In this document: one piece after another, positions 36,578-47,617 of the stretch | Numbering within the stretch: position 1 is the first letter of the stretch | Layout: each line of letters opens with the position of its first letter | Assembly (NCBI GenBank): GCA_009801085.1 | Contig: VNWV01000001.1 | Location: forward strand, 5,332,001-5,396,000 | DNA: 64,000 bases | Direction of reading: 5' to 3' | Source of the DNA: Lasiodiplodia sp. COLG20 | Taxonomy: Eukaryota; Ascomycota; Dothideomycetes; Botryosphaeriales; Botryosphaeriaceae | Made by a program: the position numbers and the translations under genes | The notes under the pieces: model-generated | Seen by the model: the letters and a program-made list of their open reading frames with translations, nothing else | Database searches by the model: none | Told to the model about the DNA's origin: nothing

Positions 36578-37911
36578 AAATCCTACTCAGTTTTCCGCCT
36601 TCTTTCCTTGTCCTTTAGCTGTCTGTTTGCATCTAGAAAAAGCGATCTTGCATACCTCGGGTCGGTTTGAGCAAGCGTTTTGCTTTTGACGCTGCCCTCA
36701 TGTAGAATATCCTCTTTCATCAGTTCTGTATTAAGTCTCTCATATCCTCTGTTGACGCCGGCAAAAAAAACCTCACCTTTTCGGGAACGTTAGGAGGGTG
36801 GAGTAAGGGTTGGGTCTTCGGGAGCGACTAAAAGTCGTGATGGTTCTTTCTTCGCTTTTTGGGTCATTTGGGCGCATGGCTGCGCCGAAAAGACGGAAAG
36901 ATTTGTGAGTGTTCTGTAGGATTCACAATGACGTGTAATGAAAATTCTCCTCTCAACCCAGCTAGTGTCTTCCTGCCGTTATGCTAAATGAAGCTTGCTA
37001 CGCCTATCTCCCGCCATGGAGTCTCGCCCCCGAAAGACCGTCCGGGGAAGTTCCGGCGGCGGCGGCCAGGCCCGAGGCTACCGACGCAGGAATTGCAGAA
37101 ACTCCATCCTTGGCCAAGTGGGATGGGCTCCAATATAGGGTTTAGGGGTACATAATTTAACTAAGGTGAGATGTCAATGATAGCGAGCGCCTCGCGTGGG
37201 CGGTTGCGCCCCCTGACCCACAAGCGAAGAGACCGCGCTTCTATCGTGGCCAGGACTCTAAATATTGTCGCATCTCCGATCCTCTTTTTTCTCGACTTCT
37301 TTCCCGTTCCCATATTGCTGGACAAGAAAGAAGACGACTAAAAGTCATGGCCTGGCGTTTGGAAAGATCTCCTCGGTGTTAACGACTGCCTCACTCCTTT
37401 CGGGTGTCTTACATCCCCGTCCACTCATTACCTTCGCCGCGCGTTCCCTTTCTTTATTTTTCCTTTTTATTTTTCTTTGCCCGCGAGTTGGTCAACGTTG
37501 CTCTCATTTTTGCTCTACCGTCGCTCGTTACTCCGTTCGTATCTCCTTGTGCATCGCACTGTGCGTTTGGTTGCCTTTACGAGTAAAGGTGATTTTCGTG
37601 TTATTCGTCCTTTCGCCTACGATCTTCTTCCCCTTCTCGGTCAACAGAAGCCTTGACGGAGAGCTTATTTCTATCGCCTTTCTACCCCACCGTCTTGATT
37701 TTTTGTTCTTTGCTCTGCCTTTCGTTCTATTCTTCATCCCGTTCGTTCATTCATTCGTCCACTTCTTCGTGTTATCGTTGCTTCCTTTCTCCATTCCTTT
37801 TCATTGATAATCCGGTCTTTCTTTTGATCCCGGTACCTCCAACCGCAACCCGCAGAAAAACCAGCAACGCGAAGCAGCTGCAATACCAAACCGCCCAAAT
37901 ACAACGAAACA
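36578..37911. other. Intergenic with a pyrimidine-rich leader
   Basis: The Hsp70 3' flank is followed, from about 37,265 to 37,810, by a strongly pyrimidine-rich (TC) stretch upstream of the first DUF7918 gene. The stop-free frame there (180 codons) is a by-product of low purine content. This looks like a CT-rich fungal promoter or 5' UTR. Confidence 0.6.
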
Positions 37912-38893
37912 ATGGCCATCCTTCCCGACCGCCCAGGCATCGAAGTCACCGTCCGCATCCACGACCCCGCCAGCACGCCGAACTCGCTCGTGTCTGTCGC
38001 CTCGAACCGTCCGAAGACGCCCACGCCGCCGCCAGACGCCTTCGAGTACCCGTCGCCGTCGCACAAGGACCGCGCCAACTCCATCAACCGCTACATCGAA
38101 GCCATCCCGGACGCCGACTTCTCCGTCGTCATCAAGTTCACGGCGCGGAACGCGGAGCTCGAAGGATACAGCTTGGGCCTGTGCATCTATGTGGACGGCA
38201 TTCGGGTGCAGGGCAGCGTGATTGACTTGAAGGGCCATGCGAGTCAGCGGGAGTGCTGGTACGTGTGCGACGGCGCGATGGGATGGGAGGGCGGACGGTG
38301 GGTGCAGAGGAGTTTGAGGTTCGAGGGGCTGAATGTTGGTGAGTCGTCTTATTGCTTGCTTGCTCCTGGGCCTGCTCCTTTCCATTTTTGTGGCCTTCGA
38401 GAGCGTTGTTTGTTTTGCGGATGCAAGGGCGACAGGGCTGATGCGCGAGGCAGACAAGAATGCGCGGGAGAGCTTGTACCATCGGCAATTTGAAAAGGTG
38501 CAGTGCTTGGGAGAGATCAAGGCCAGGTTCTATCGCGTACAGGAGGTGGGAAGGATTCCGCATCGGGATTGTCCTAGCCCGACCAGCCCGAACGGCCTGG
38601 TGAAGTTCAACCGCGTGGCGGAGAAAGCGTTGAAGGAGAAGGCGATTGATCTTCAAGCGACGTAAGTGGTGACCCTGTTGCTTTGCTGGGTGGAAAGGCT
38701 GACGGCGAACAGGACGGGGAATGTCAAGAGGACGTTTGGCAGATGCGGAAGGGTCTTAACGGAACAGATCGACCCGACGGATGAGCCGTGGGCGGAGTTT
38801 ACATTCAACTATCGGTCTTGGGAGGCGTTGGAAGAGGAGGGAATCCTACCGAAGTCGGCTCCGCCGGCTACGACGTTCGACTTTCTGAACTGA
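37912..38893 (+). CDS. DUF7918-like protein A (no C-terminal tail)
   Basis: Three exons, 37912-38338, 38454-38661 and 38713-38893, join in frame to 271 aa. The opening MAILPDRPGIEVTVRI, the SINRYIEAIPDADFSVVI segment and the closing FTFNYRSWEALEEEGILP are shared with the two genes downstream and fit the fungal DUF7918 family, which has no assigned function. Intron phases 1 and 2 fall at the same aligned positions as in paralogues B and C. A differs by a ~15-residue insertion before the RYIEA segment (TPTPPPDAFEYPSPSHKD), and it stops soon after the FxFxYRS motif. It therefore lacks the acidic/basic C-terminal tail of B and C. It is the first of a three-gene tandem array. Confidence 0.8.
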
Positions 38894-39816
38894 TGAGAGG
38901 CCATGGTATAGAGAGGGCGGCAAATGAATGGCTTGTTCGAGCAAAAACTTGCCATGCCATCTGGCAAGCGAAACGGCGCCTCCACACTCTGCTGCTCTTA
39001 AACCCGCTGGTAGTTTTCTCTGGGAAGAGCAGGCAGGATGGGTGGAGCGTCTGACGAGGTAACAAGCTAGGAGACTAATCTCATCAAGAGGTGAAGTAGC
39101 AAGCCCTAACGCAACCATGCAAAGGCTAGCAACATCCAAGTTGCGGAAGACCCGAGACGAGGTCGAAAAGGCTGTCTAAAAAGAACGCGCGGCAGCTTCT
39201 TTCCGCCTCGCGAAGCTTGATGACCGCGTTGCACGTCTAGGAATGCAGGTGAACCTATCCTTGCCAGCCAGAAGTAGTCACGTGAGGAGCGCAGTACGAA
39301 ACAATAGAAAAATTAACAGAATCGTAGTATCTCCACGTGGTTTTCATGGATTGTATGACCCCGTGAATGCTTGGTTTCTGCCTGGCGTGACTGCCTGAGG
39401 GTCTGATGCATGACTCCGCGTGTCCGCCTGATTCGCTGGCGCCTTGACGCGCTGATGTGCCGACCACGCTTACCTCTTTCCTCCACTTGAAGACAACCCA
39501 GCAAACGCCGATAGCTATCCAACCCTTGCGTGGCTCTTACGCAGCGCACCTAGCGCATCGTCGGCTATCTTCGTCCCACCTCTTCTACAGGCAACCCAGG
39601 AGCGTCCTCCCTTGCAGCCTTGCAGCCTCGCCAACAGGGTTTATTTCCTGGCACAGCGCGCAAGGCTGAGCTCACCCGCAATCTGCTTCATTCGGCCAGC
39701 TCGCACCTCGTTTTCCCTTACCTCCACATCACCTCCAGCTTCCCACCTTCGGGCATTCGCGGCTGATCTTACGTGCCGGCGGGCGCTTACACGTAACCGA
39801 TCGCAGAAGCTTCGTC
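38894..39816. other. Spacer between DUF7918 genes A and B
   Basis: No gene is supported. It holds the promoter of gene B. Confidence 0.6.
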
Positions 39817-40999
39817 ATGGCAATCCTACCTGATATTCCCGGCCTGAAGGTCGAGGTAAAGGTGAACCGCCAGCCACTCGAGGAGTTTTGCAATGAGGAT
39901 GAACCAGATACTTCAAGCACTGTCACACGATACGTTGAGGCAACTTCAGACGCTAATTTCACTGTCCACATCATCTACGACGAGGCACTTGATCCAAAGT
40001 ACAAGGATTGGGACATCTCTTCGGCTCTTTTCCTTGATGGCCAGCGAGCCGACAAATGTACTACCCGGAGAGAGAAATGGAGGCGCGACGGACAGGCGAC
40101 GGTCACTTTCACTGGAGTACGCGGTTTCGAGAATGGAAAATATTGCCTCCGGAAGATGGCTTTTTCGCAAGTTAACATCGGTACGTCTGAGTGCTTGTGA
40201 AATTCGGAAGCAATCGCATGTTCCCAGAGCTCAAGCTAACCGGATTTGTGACCTTACAGTAGATGACAACGATCAGATTCCGCCTTCAACTGCGCAAGTC
40301 GAAGCATTTCGGTCTCTGGGCGAGATCGAGGTTACTTTCCGGCGGAGCAAAATACTACCGGAATCTTACCCTAGCTCAAAGAGAATGTCGAACTACCAGA
40401 ACTTCAACATTATGGACAGCATTCCGGAGAAGAAGCTCAAAGGACGGGCAATCAGCCACCAGGTGGAGTGAGTGTAAACCACAGACAAATTCTTGGAACA
40501 ATACTAATCGTCTCAGTCTTGGTGAGGCGCAACCGCTCGAGTACCACGGCACCAGTTGGTCCACCTCTACGAAGATTGACGACAAGCCTTTCGCTACATT
40601 CGTGTTCCGATACCGCTCCAAGAATGCACTAAAGGCAGAGTGCATCATTTCGAGGACCGTTTCGCCCGAGCCACTCGAGGACCGTCCAGTCGAGGCTTTG
40701 ACAGCGGATGAAGCCCGCGAGCTCGTTCGACGCCTCAGGGTAAGCCTCTCCTCCAGCATCTTATTTATCCGCGGTCACTGATTACCCAAAATCAGGAGCG
40801 GAGAAGAGGAAGCCAGACTCTGCAGCCGGAGGTCAAGCAGGAAGTCAAACAAGAGTCCGATCGAGATAAGCGTCTTAGCGATGTCGATGTCATCGATCTG
40901 GGAAGCGATGAATCTGACATCGAGATTACCAACGTGCGTCCGAAAAAGCGTCAGCGTACTTCTGGATCCCCCGAAGTTATCGACTTATGCAGCGATTGA
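39817..40999 (+). CDS. DUF7918-like protein B with SUMO-motif-rich tail
   Basis: Four exons, 39817-40180, 40260-40467, 40517-40739 and 40796-40999, join in frame to 332 aa. The DUF7918-like domain covers about residues 1-270 (MAILPDIPGLKVEVKVN through FVFRYRSKNAL). Exon 4 encodes a separate tail. It has two adjacent psi-K-x-E motifs (VKQE, VKQE), then DVIDLGSDESD, a basic RPKKRQR cluster, and a final VIDLCSD at the stop. V-I-D-L followed by acidic residues is the classical SUMO-interacting motif pattern, and psi-K-x-E is the SUMO acceptor consensus. I infer a nuclear protein that can be sumoylated and can bind SUMO. No reaction is known for the domain. Confidence 0.8.
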
Positions 41000-41880
41000 G
41001 GAAGACTATACAGCAGCACAAAGCATTCTGATGGTTTTCATATGATTATCGGCTTATGGTGAGATGTGGTGGGTATAACCGCCACTCTTTCTCGGCGTGG
41101 TTCTCGAGTTTGTCCTGGCAGATTTTACAGTGGGGAAGTCTTGATACGAGGCGCTTCGGGGGTTTCAAGAATTAATGGCGAAGTGGAGTGATTCAACTAT
41201 CCAGGTTTCATGGGGGCTTTGCAGATATAGCAAGTTTGAGCAAAATCCAAGCAGTATGAATTTTCTTGTTTATGCATGTATCTGCGCGCTCTGTCTCACG
41301 TTCTTATCACATGAAGAAATTTTTCATCGAAACAACCGGGCAGTTTCTTCTTTCAGTCCAAATGGCTGCGCATAACTTCGTGCCTGCCGCTGGTGCTACC
41401 GATTCCGACAAATGAGGTTAGTGCGACTCGCCCATGCGTTATATTCTGTACTACCTCGCCATCCTTCTACCAAACACTTTACTTCGACACCAAAACTCGA
41501 CGACACAACTATTCAAATAGTGCGAGTCCTCCACCGCTGCTACTGCAGCAGAGTCTGCTACTTCTAAGAGCCAGCATTGACGCTCTCTGTCGACTCCCTC
41601 TCACACCACAATTGCTCGTTGGCTCACCCACTCAGCTTCACCTTTTGAAGGTAAAAGTTGCTCTGAAATACGCGTACAGTGGTCCCGGATGACTCACCGC
41701 TGCAGTCGTTTCACACCAGTCACAGCCGAACTTCATCACGTTTCTATCGATGACTGCAGGCCCATTTTATCAGCTTTGATCCCGGACAACACGTCAAACT
41801 GGTAGCGGCACCGAGCCCTCACCTGCTCATGCGTCCAACCAGCTGCCCTCAGTATCCAGGATAAAACACCAACGCCCATC
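41000..41880. other. Spacer between DUF7918 genes B and C
   Basis: No gene is supported. Promoter of gene C. Short open frames only. Confidence 0.6.
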
Positions 41881-43052
41881 ATGGCTATCATACCATCGAT
41901 CCCTGGAGTCCAAGTCGAAGTGAGAGTTAATGGGAAGCTAGTTGAAGAGTATGCCGACAGCTCTCAGGGTCATGAAGACAACACCATAGTGAAATATATC
42001 GAGGCTGTTTCGGGAGCTAGGTTCACCATCCACTGCAAAGTTTCGCATCCTTACGATATCCAAGGACAGGATCTTCAAGCTTCACTTTGGGTGGATGGTA
42101 AGGGAATTCCAACATCGATCATCCCGTATAAGAGCTATAAAAGATGGCGAGGCGAGATGAATGTGGAAGGAGTCAGGGCCTTCAAAGATGGGAAATCAAC
42201 AATTGCGCCTATGGCTTTCTCTGAACTCGATATCGGTAAGTTTCTTTCAATATTCCTCCTTCATCTTGAACAGACACCCCAAAGAGATATGAATGACGTG
42301 CTTCATGCATGAAACACTAACACGAGGCCTTCTTTCTTAAGACGAGAATCACAAAGACATCCCGAGCAGCAAGCTTTACCAGCAAGTCACCTCTGTGGGA
42401 GATATTCGTGTTCAGATCGAAAGAGGCCAAGCAACGATAGCAACGCAAGATGATAGAACCGTCACGATGGATGAGATTGGTAAGATCTCGGAGAAATCTC
42501 TCAAAGGAAAGACCATGTCCCACCAGGTCAAGTAAGCTTGAATTCCCTATATGCAATCAACATTTCTATCGCTGACGAGCTACAGACTACAAGCATCTAA
42601 GCCAGCAAAACAGAGTGACTGGTACAACTTCGTGGCGAAAGAGAAGATCGCCACTTTCTTCTTTCGATACCGCTCCAGGAGTGCACTTCAAGCAGAGGGC
42701 ATCATTCCAAGAACGCCGTCACCCACGCCACTTGAAGAACGCCCGCTGGAGGAGCTAAGCCCGGAAGAGCTTCGGGAGCTTCTGCGTCGTCACAGGGTAA
42801 GTCCACCATTTTTAGTGGCCTTGCTAGTTTGTTGCAAGTTCTGCAAAGTTCATTATCTGACGAGATATGATACAGGAACGGGATACCGCTGCTTCTGCGG
42901 TGAAGCGGGAGTTCAAGGCTGAGGATACTGGTGGCGACAACAAGACTGGCATGGATCATGCGCAGTCTGACCTGGAGATCACTACCGTTAGACAGGTTAA
43001 GCGTCCGCGTATCTCTGAATCCGTTGAAGCTATCGACCTAACCGATGACTAA
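41881..43052 (+). CDS. DUF7918-like protein C with SUMO-motif-rich tail
   Basis: Four exons, 41881-42235, 42342-42531, 42589-42796 and 42876-43052, join in frame to 309 aa. The domain runs from MAIIPSIPGVQVEVRVNG to FFFRYRSRSALQAEGIIPR. The three introns have phases 1, 2 and 0, exactly as in gene B and at aligned sites. Exon 4 is again the tail module: VKRE and FKAE (psi-K-x-E type), DLEITTVRQVKRPR (aligned with the DIEITNVRPKKRQR of B), and AIDLTDD as the last seven residues. The tail is thus conserved in order (acceptor sites, basic cluster, SIM-like end) while the sequence between has diverged. Confidence 0.8.
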
Positions 43053-44776
43053 GTCAAGTCTTCGGCTTCTCTCACACAACGGGAGATCGGACGATTATCA
43101 CAACCGAGGTTTCTTTCAAAACGGCGTTTATTGGGAAGCACGGGGGATCTCAACTTCAACTTTCAGGGCTCATCTCGGGCACTAAAAGTAGATTTGGCTA
43201 GACCAGTCCCTGATAGCGTTTGCTAGACGGGCTCCAAAGGCTTTCCAGAGGGTATAAAAAGTTTTAGCGGCGGAAAGAGGGATGAAAAAGTTCTACCAAA
43301 AGGCGTCAGAATATTCTGAGGTTGGTTGGTGGTGTGAAATTTCATAGAAATTTGGATTCAAGACGTGATAGTAGATGCATAGCATTGAATGCTGATGCGA
43401 TCGTAATCATTCGATAGGTGCACCCGAAAAAGAAATCAATCATTTGGTGGCCTTGTCTACTAGTCTTGAAGAAGGGGAAAAAAACACTAATAGAACGCTT
43501 CTCAGAAAAAGAATTGATCTTGCTCTACCCCGTAATCAGTTCGTAAAATGTCTATCAAAAACTTCACAAAATAGTAGGGCTTCCTAAAAAGCTTCAAGCT
43601 CTTTTCCCTGATCTGTAGCAATGAAACCACTCGAAAATCGTTATAGGTTAAGAAATTTGAATGTCGAGATGCTTCTGGTAGATGTCCCAAACGCTGAGCA
43701 TCAAATCCCACTAGTGCTGATGAGATCTCGGCCGACGAGTGCAGGTTGTAGGATAGGCAAATCGTCGGGTAGCTCTCTTCCGCTTTGACAGCACACGTGG
43801 ATTGCACACTACAGAAGGGTATCGCAGCAAAGGCGAGCGTATTTTTCATTTTTTTGCTCATTTCACGGTTATTTGAAGTTATTTCCTAGATATGAATTTA
43901 TTTTCAATAATTTTAAGATTCTCGTCCGGGCGATAGCTTTTGCTGTCCATACATGTCGTTCCTTCTGAAGAAAAAGGCATCAATACCTCGGTCACTCTTT
44001 ACGCTGGCCTTCGGCAGCAACAGCAGCACCCCTCTGTATCTCACATAGCTCGCATGTTGCTCTACTAATTGGCAGAGGTCAGATTCGCCGTTACGCGTAT
44101 GAAACATTGCAGCAAAGCCTTTGCACAACTAGCGTGTAGCTATGGCACAAATTAAATTATGCAACGGTCTCGCGCTTTCGCCAGCACCGGAGCCGAGTGA
44201 TCTTGAGCCGATTTTCGCCGAAGAGCGAAGCAGGCAGGAATAGTTGAAGAAAGTACTGTTTGGTGAGTCAGCCGTTTAGTAAGCCTCCTGCCCTGACGAA
44301 GCAATGATGGCTTTGGTCTTGATGAGGAGGGGCGGCTGAATAATCTTGAAATCCATTCAAGCGCTTCCCCAAGTACGTCTCGGTGATATCTCGCAGTTTG
44401 CTCAAGGCAAACGCAATCACTTCTCCTTGCTCGATTATTGTTACTAAATGAGTTATCCGTATACATGGACTTGTACTGTGTGACTCACTAATAAAATCTC
44501 ACGATGCGGGATAGTTGTTCATATGGAAGCCTGAGCGCGGCTGTGTTGCCTGCATCTAGCGCCGATTGGGAAAGTGGGGCTGGTATGCACATGCATTGGT
44601 CCATGGAAAGTCCATGGAAATGTGAGATATAAATATACAAATAGACAGACATCATCTCAGCCATATTCTCTATCCACTACCCCCCTCCTCTTCCGCTCGC
44701 GTCAAGCAAGCAAAAACAACCAAAACACCCGGCAAATCCCTCCCCATCCCTCCCTCCCCAACCACGAAACTTCCAA
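43053..44776. other. 1.7-kb intergenic region
   Basis: No supported gene. A 119-codon frame on the minus strand at 43861-43502 has a weakly signal-peptide-like start but no homology I recognise. Confidence 0.5.
44600..44635 (+). promoter_or_regulatory. Tandem TCCATGGAAA boxes and TATA element
   Basis: TCCATGGAAAG at 44600-44610 is immediately followed by TCCATGGAAA at 44611-44620, and TATAAATA follows at 44628-44635. The ATG is 142 bp further on. The arrangement suggests a duplicated activator site just upstream of a TATA box. Confidence 0.45.
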
Positions 44777-45727
44777 ATGAAGCAAGCCCAAGTCACCACC
44801 TGGGGCCAAACCCCGCAATACGTCGACGCCCCGACACCCGCGTTCCCCGACCCCTCCTCCGACCTCGTCCAAATCAAGGTCCTCGCCAGCGGGCTACCGA
44901 CGCTCGTCCGCAGCCGCGCGGCGGGCACGCACTACAGCGCCAACGTCCTCCCGCACGTCCCGGGCGTCGACGGCGTCGGCACGACCGTCCCGGACGGCAA
45001 GCTCGTCTACTTCGCCACCCTCACGCCCACCGGCGGCTCCTTCGCCGAGTTCGTCAACGTCCCGCGCAAGGCGACGACGCCTGTGCCGGACGAAATCAGC
45101 GGCAGCAAGGCCGACCCAGTGCAAGTTGCTGGCTTGATGAATCCCGTCATGGCGTCGTGGATGGCACTGGCGGCGCGCACGAAGGACTTGCCGAAGGGCT
45201 TTACGGCCGTCATCATCGGTGCGACCGGGCTGGCCGGCGCGGCGGCGGCGGGCGTGACGCGCGTGTTCGGCGCGGCGAAGGTGGTCGGCGTGGCGCGGAG
45301 CAAGGTGAAGATGGAGGGGTTGGGCTTGGACGCTGCGATCGAGTTGAACGCGGAGGATGCGGCGAAGACGGATTACGCCGAGGCGCTGGATGCGGATGTG
45401 ATTTTGGATTTCCTGTACGGGCCGCCGACGTTGGCGCTGCTGAGGGTGCTGAAGCCGACGAAGCCGGTGCAGTATGTGCAGATCGGGACGGTGGTGCAGA
45501 GGGATATGGCGTTGCCTGGGGATATTCTGAGGAGCAAGGATATCACGATTAGGGGGGCGGGGCCGGGGGCGTGGCAGATGAGTTCGTTTGCGGAGGAGGC
45601 GCCGAAGATGGTTGAGGCGATTGTGGCGGGAAAGGTTAGGCCGTATAATTTTCAGGAGGTGAAGCTGAGTGATATCGAAGTAGCATGGGGACAGAAAGGC
45701 GGGGACCGCATGGTGTTGATTCCTTGA
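44777..45727 (+). CDS. MDR-family NAD(P)H-dependent oxidoreductase (quinone-oxidoreductase-like)
   Basis: A single exon encodes 316 aa. It has a GroES-like N-terminal half (HVPGVDGVGTTVPDGKLVYF) and a Rossmann half with IGATGLAGAAAAGV, then a VVGVARSK strand end suited to NADP binding. Catalytic Zn ligands of classical alcohol dehydrogenases are not evident, and the chain is short, as in zinc-free quinone oxidoreductases and enoyl reductases. The C-terminal segment ends GGDRMVLIP. Substrate unknown. The sequence is intact; GC-rich wobble positions create many shadow frames. Confidence 0.85.
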   Translation: MKQAQVTTWGQTPQYVDAPTPAFPDPSSDLVQIKVLASGLPTLVRSRAAGTHYSANVLPHVPGVDGVGTTVPDGKLVYFATLTPTGGSFAEFVNVPRKATTPVPDEISGSKADPVQVAGLMNPVMASWMALAARTKDLPKGFTAVIIGATGLAGAAAAGVTRVFGAAKVVGVARSKVKMEGLGLDAAIELNAEDAAKTDYAEALDADVILDFLYGPPTLALLRVLKPTKPVQYVQIGTVVQRDMALPGDILRSKDITIRGAGPGAWQMSSFAEEAPKMVEAIVAGKVRPYNFQEVKLSDIEVAWGQKGGDRMVLIP

Positions 45728-45857
45728 GTTTTGGTTGAAAGCATAGGAGGCTTCGCCAGAACTTAAAGTGATTGTTCAAGCCTGTACATTTTCATTGAGA
45801 TATTTGTTGATTACATGAGTAATCAGAACCCCACTGACTCCAATATGAAAAAAAAAA

Positions 45858-46845
45858 TTACACTGAATCATCGCAAGAGAGGTCGGAATATCCCATGCTC
45901 TGTCTATGGCGCTTGATTAGCCGTGCGATTGCAGGATATCCCGTATCCCTTGCAAACTTGGTCGAGTTCCCGTACTGAGCTTCTCCAAAAGCAGAATCCG
46001 TGATGTCAGCACCGTTGTCAAGAAGAAGCTGGACCATATCCAACCTGCCCCATTCTGCGGCTCCTTCCAGTGCTGTACGTCCCCCAAACGAGCCTCCTGG
46101 GGCGTTGACCTCGGCGCCTTTCTCCAACAGCTTGCAAGCGATCCCGATATGACCGTAAACTGCAGCTGCCTGCAGTGCAGTCAGCCTTCGATCAGTATCA
46201 GCGGGCGCGTTGACGTCAAATTGTCATCGTGGATATTGAGTCGTGTGAAGGAAGACAATAGTTGTGTAAACATCGATGCTAATTCGTTAGTGAATCATCG
46301 AGACATAGATCAACGAATATCTCACCATGATTGGTCATTGTTTGTTGAAAGCGAAGAGAGGGAATATTTTCGACGAATACCGGAAAGGAAAATGCAGCAA
46401 GCGGTTCCTCTGGTGGTGGAGTAGCAATGACGATTCCCTCAGGAGTGCAGCTGTGCCTGGACATGGCCTGTCGTCGTGCTTTTTCCAACATGGTCTCTGA
46501 GTACCGCGACATAGCTTTCTTGATCTTTGTCTGGTTCATAATGATCCCGTTGATTCTGAGCTCGCTCTCTTTGTTCTCCTCAGCCTTGCGCTTTTGCATC
46601 CGTCGGCCAACGAACTTCCATTCGCTTTCTATGAGGCCTTTGCGGAAGTTCCATTTTCGAAATTGTCTTTGGTACTGACCAACTCTAGAAAAGTCAAATA
46701 CGCATCGAGAAAGTATGGAGTGCGCATACTTTGCGTCGAAGCCGTATTCTGCCCTCATCTTCGCAGCCACTTGCTGGCATGTTTTGTCGTCAGTGATATA
46801 GAGCCGCCGGATGTTTTCTTTGTGAATTTCACAGGCGTCTTCCAT
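45858..46845 (-). pseudogene. Clr5-domain ankyrin protein with an apparent frameshift
   Basis: Three exons on the minus strand: 46845-46730, 46684-46326 and 46278-45858. Exon 1 and the start of exon 2 form a Clr5 domain (IRRLYITDDKTCQQVAAKM, then YQRQFRKWNFRKGL), with a 45-nt in-frame intron between. Exon 3 carries ankyrin repeats (LTALQAAAVYGHIGIACKLL, then ALEGAAEWGRLDMVQLLLDN). The frame entering exon 3 reads 20 sensible codons to HDDN, then hits a stop; the ankyrin frame continues one base out of register at a T3 run (46218-46220). One missing base there explains it. It is therefore either a young pseudogene or a sequencing indel. Clr5-ankyrin proteins are common fungal proteins of unclear, possibly nuclear, function. 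Confidence 0.65.
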
Positions 46846-47617
46846 GATTAACCACAAAGCTTGCTTTGGCTCTGTAGGCTGTGATGGGGGTCTTTTGCTG
46901 AGTGAAATAGAAGAACGAGGCTGTCAGAGCGGAGTAATGTCCTCGTAAGCTGGGAAAGCCAAGCCCCACAAGGCTGAGGGTATATGCCTATCATTGGTGG
47001 GTTCCAGAATTTTGTGCTATGTAGCTGAGAATCAACACACCCGCTGACGAGTCGCTATGCTATTGGACTTCGCCATAATTTCGACAGGGGGGAAATGATG
47101 CGCGTGAAATCACATGCCTGTAATAGGAATTTCCCGGAACTAGTACAGTTGCCTATTATTGTAGGGTCCTGCCGTTTTATATGCTGACCTTCCGTTTCAA
47201 TACCGATCTGTGATGGCGTGTTGTATGCTCTTAGCTGCCTGTGTTGCAGCTTTGTCCTATCTGGTCTTGAACACACCCGGAGGTTTCTTGCGCAGTAGGT
47301 TACTTAAGCTTTACCCTCCGCGTGCGAGCTTGCATTGCAGTCGCTCTTCTTCAGGATTGAAGTGCATTTGAATCACACAATGAAGATTGGCTACTTATGT
47401 AATAGATGGTGAATCCCTCTCAGATAATTGTTCTTGGAGGAGTCATGTGTTATCATTTGTGGGAAACGGGCGATAGGTCCGAAAAGTGGGGGATCCGACC
47501 GGCTGGCTGATAGGCAGATGTAGATTGCATGGCTACCCCGCAAATATGTATCCAAGAAGCCATCGTACCCAATGTTTCAATCACACTTACAACATTCGCT
47601 ATACACACTCTGCCAAT
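46846..47617. other. Divergent promoter region, Clr5 gene and C2H2 factor
   Basis: No gene is supported. This is the shared upstream region of the minus-strand Clr5 gene and the plus-strand transcription factor. Confidence 0.6.

Noticed and set aside
43502..43861. 119-codon minus-strand frame with a weak signal-peptide-like start
   Set aside because: No homology recognised, no intron or promoter support, and a length easily reached by chance.
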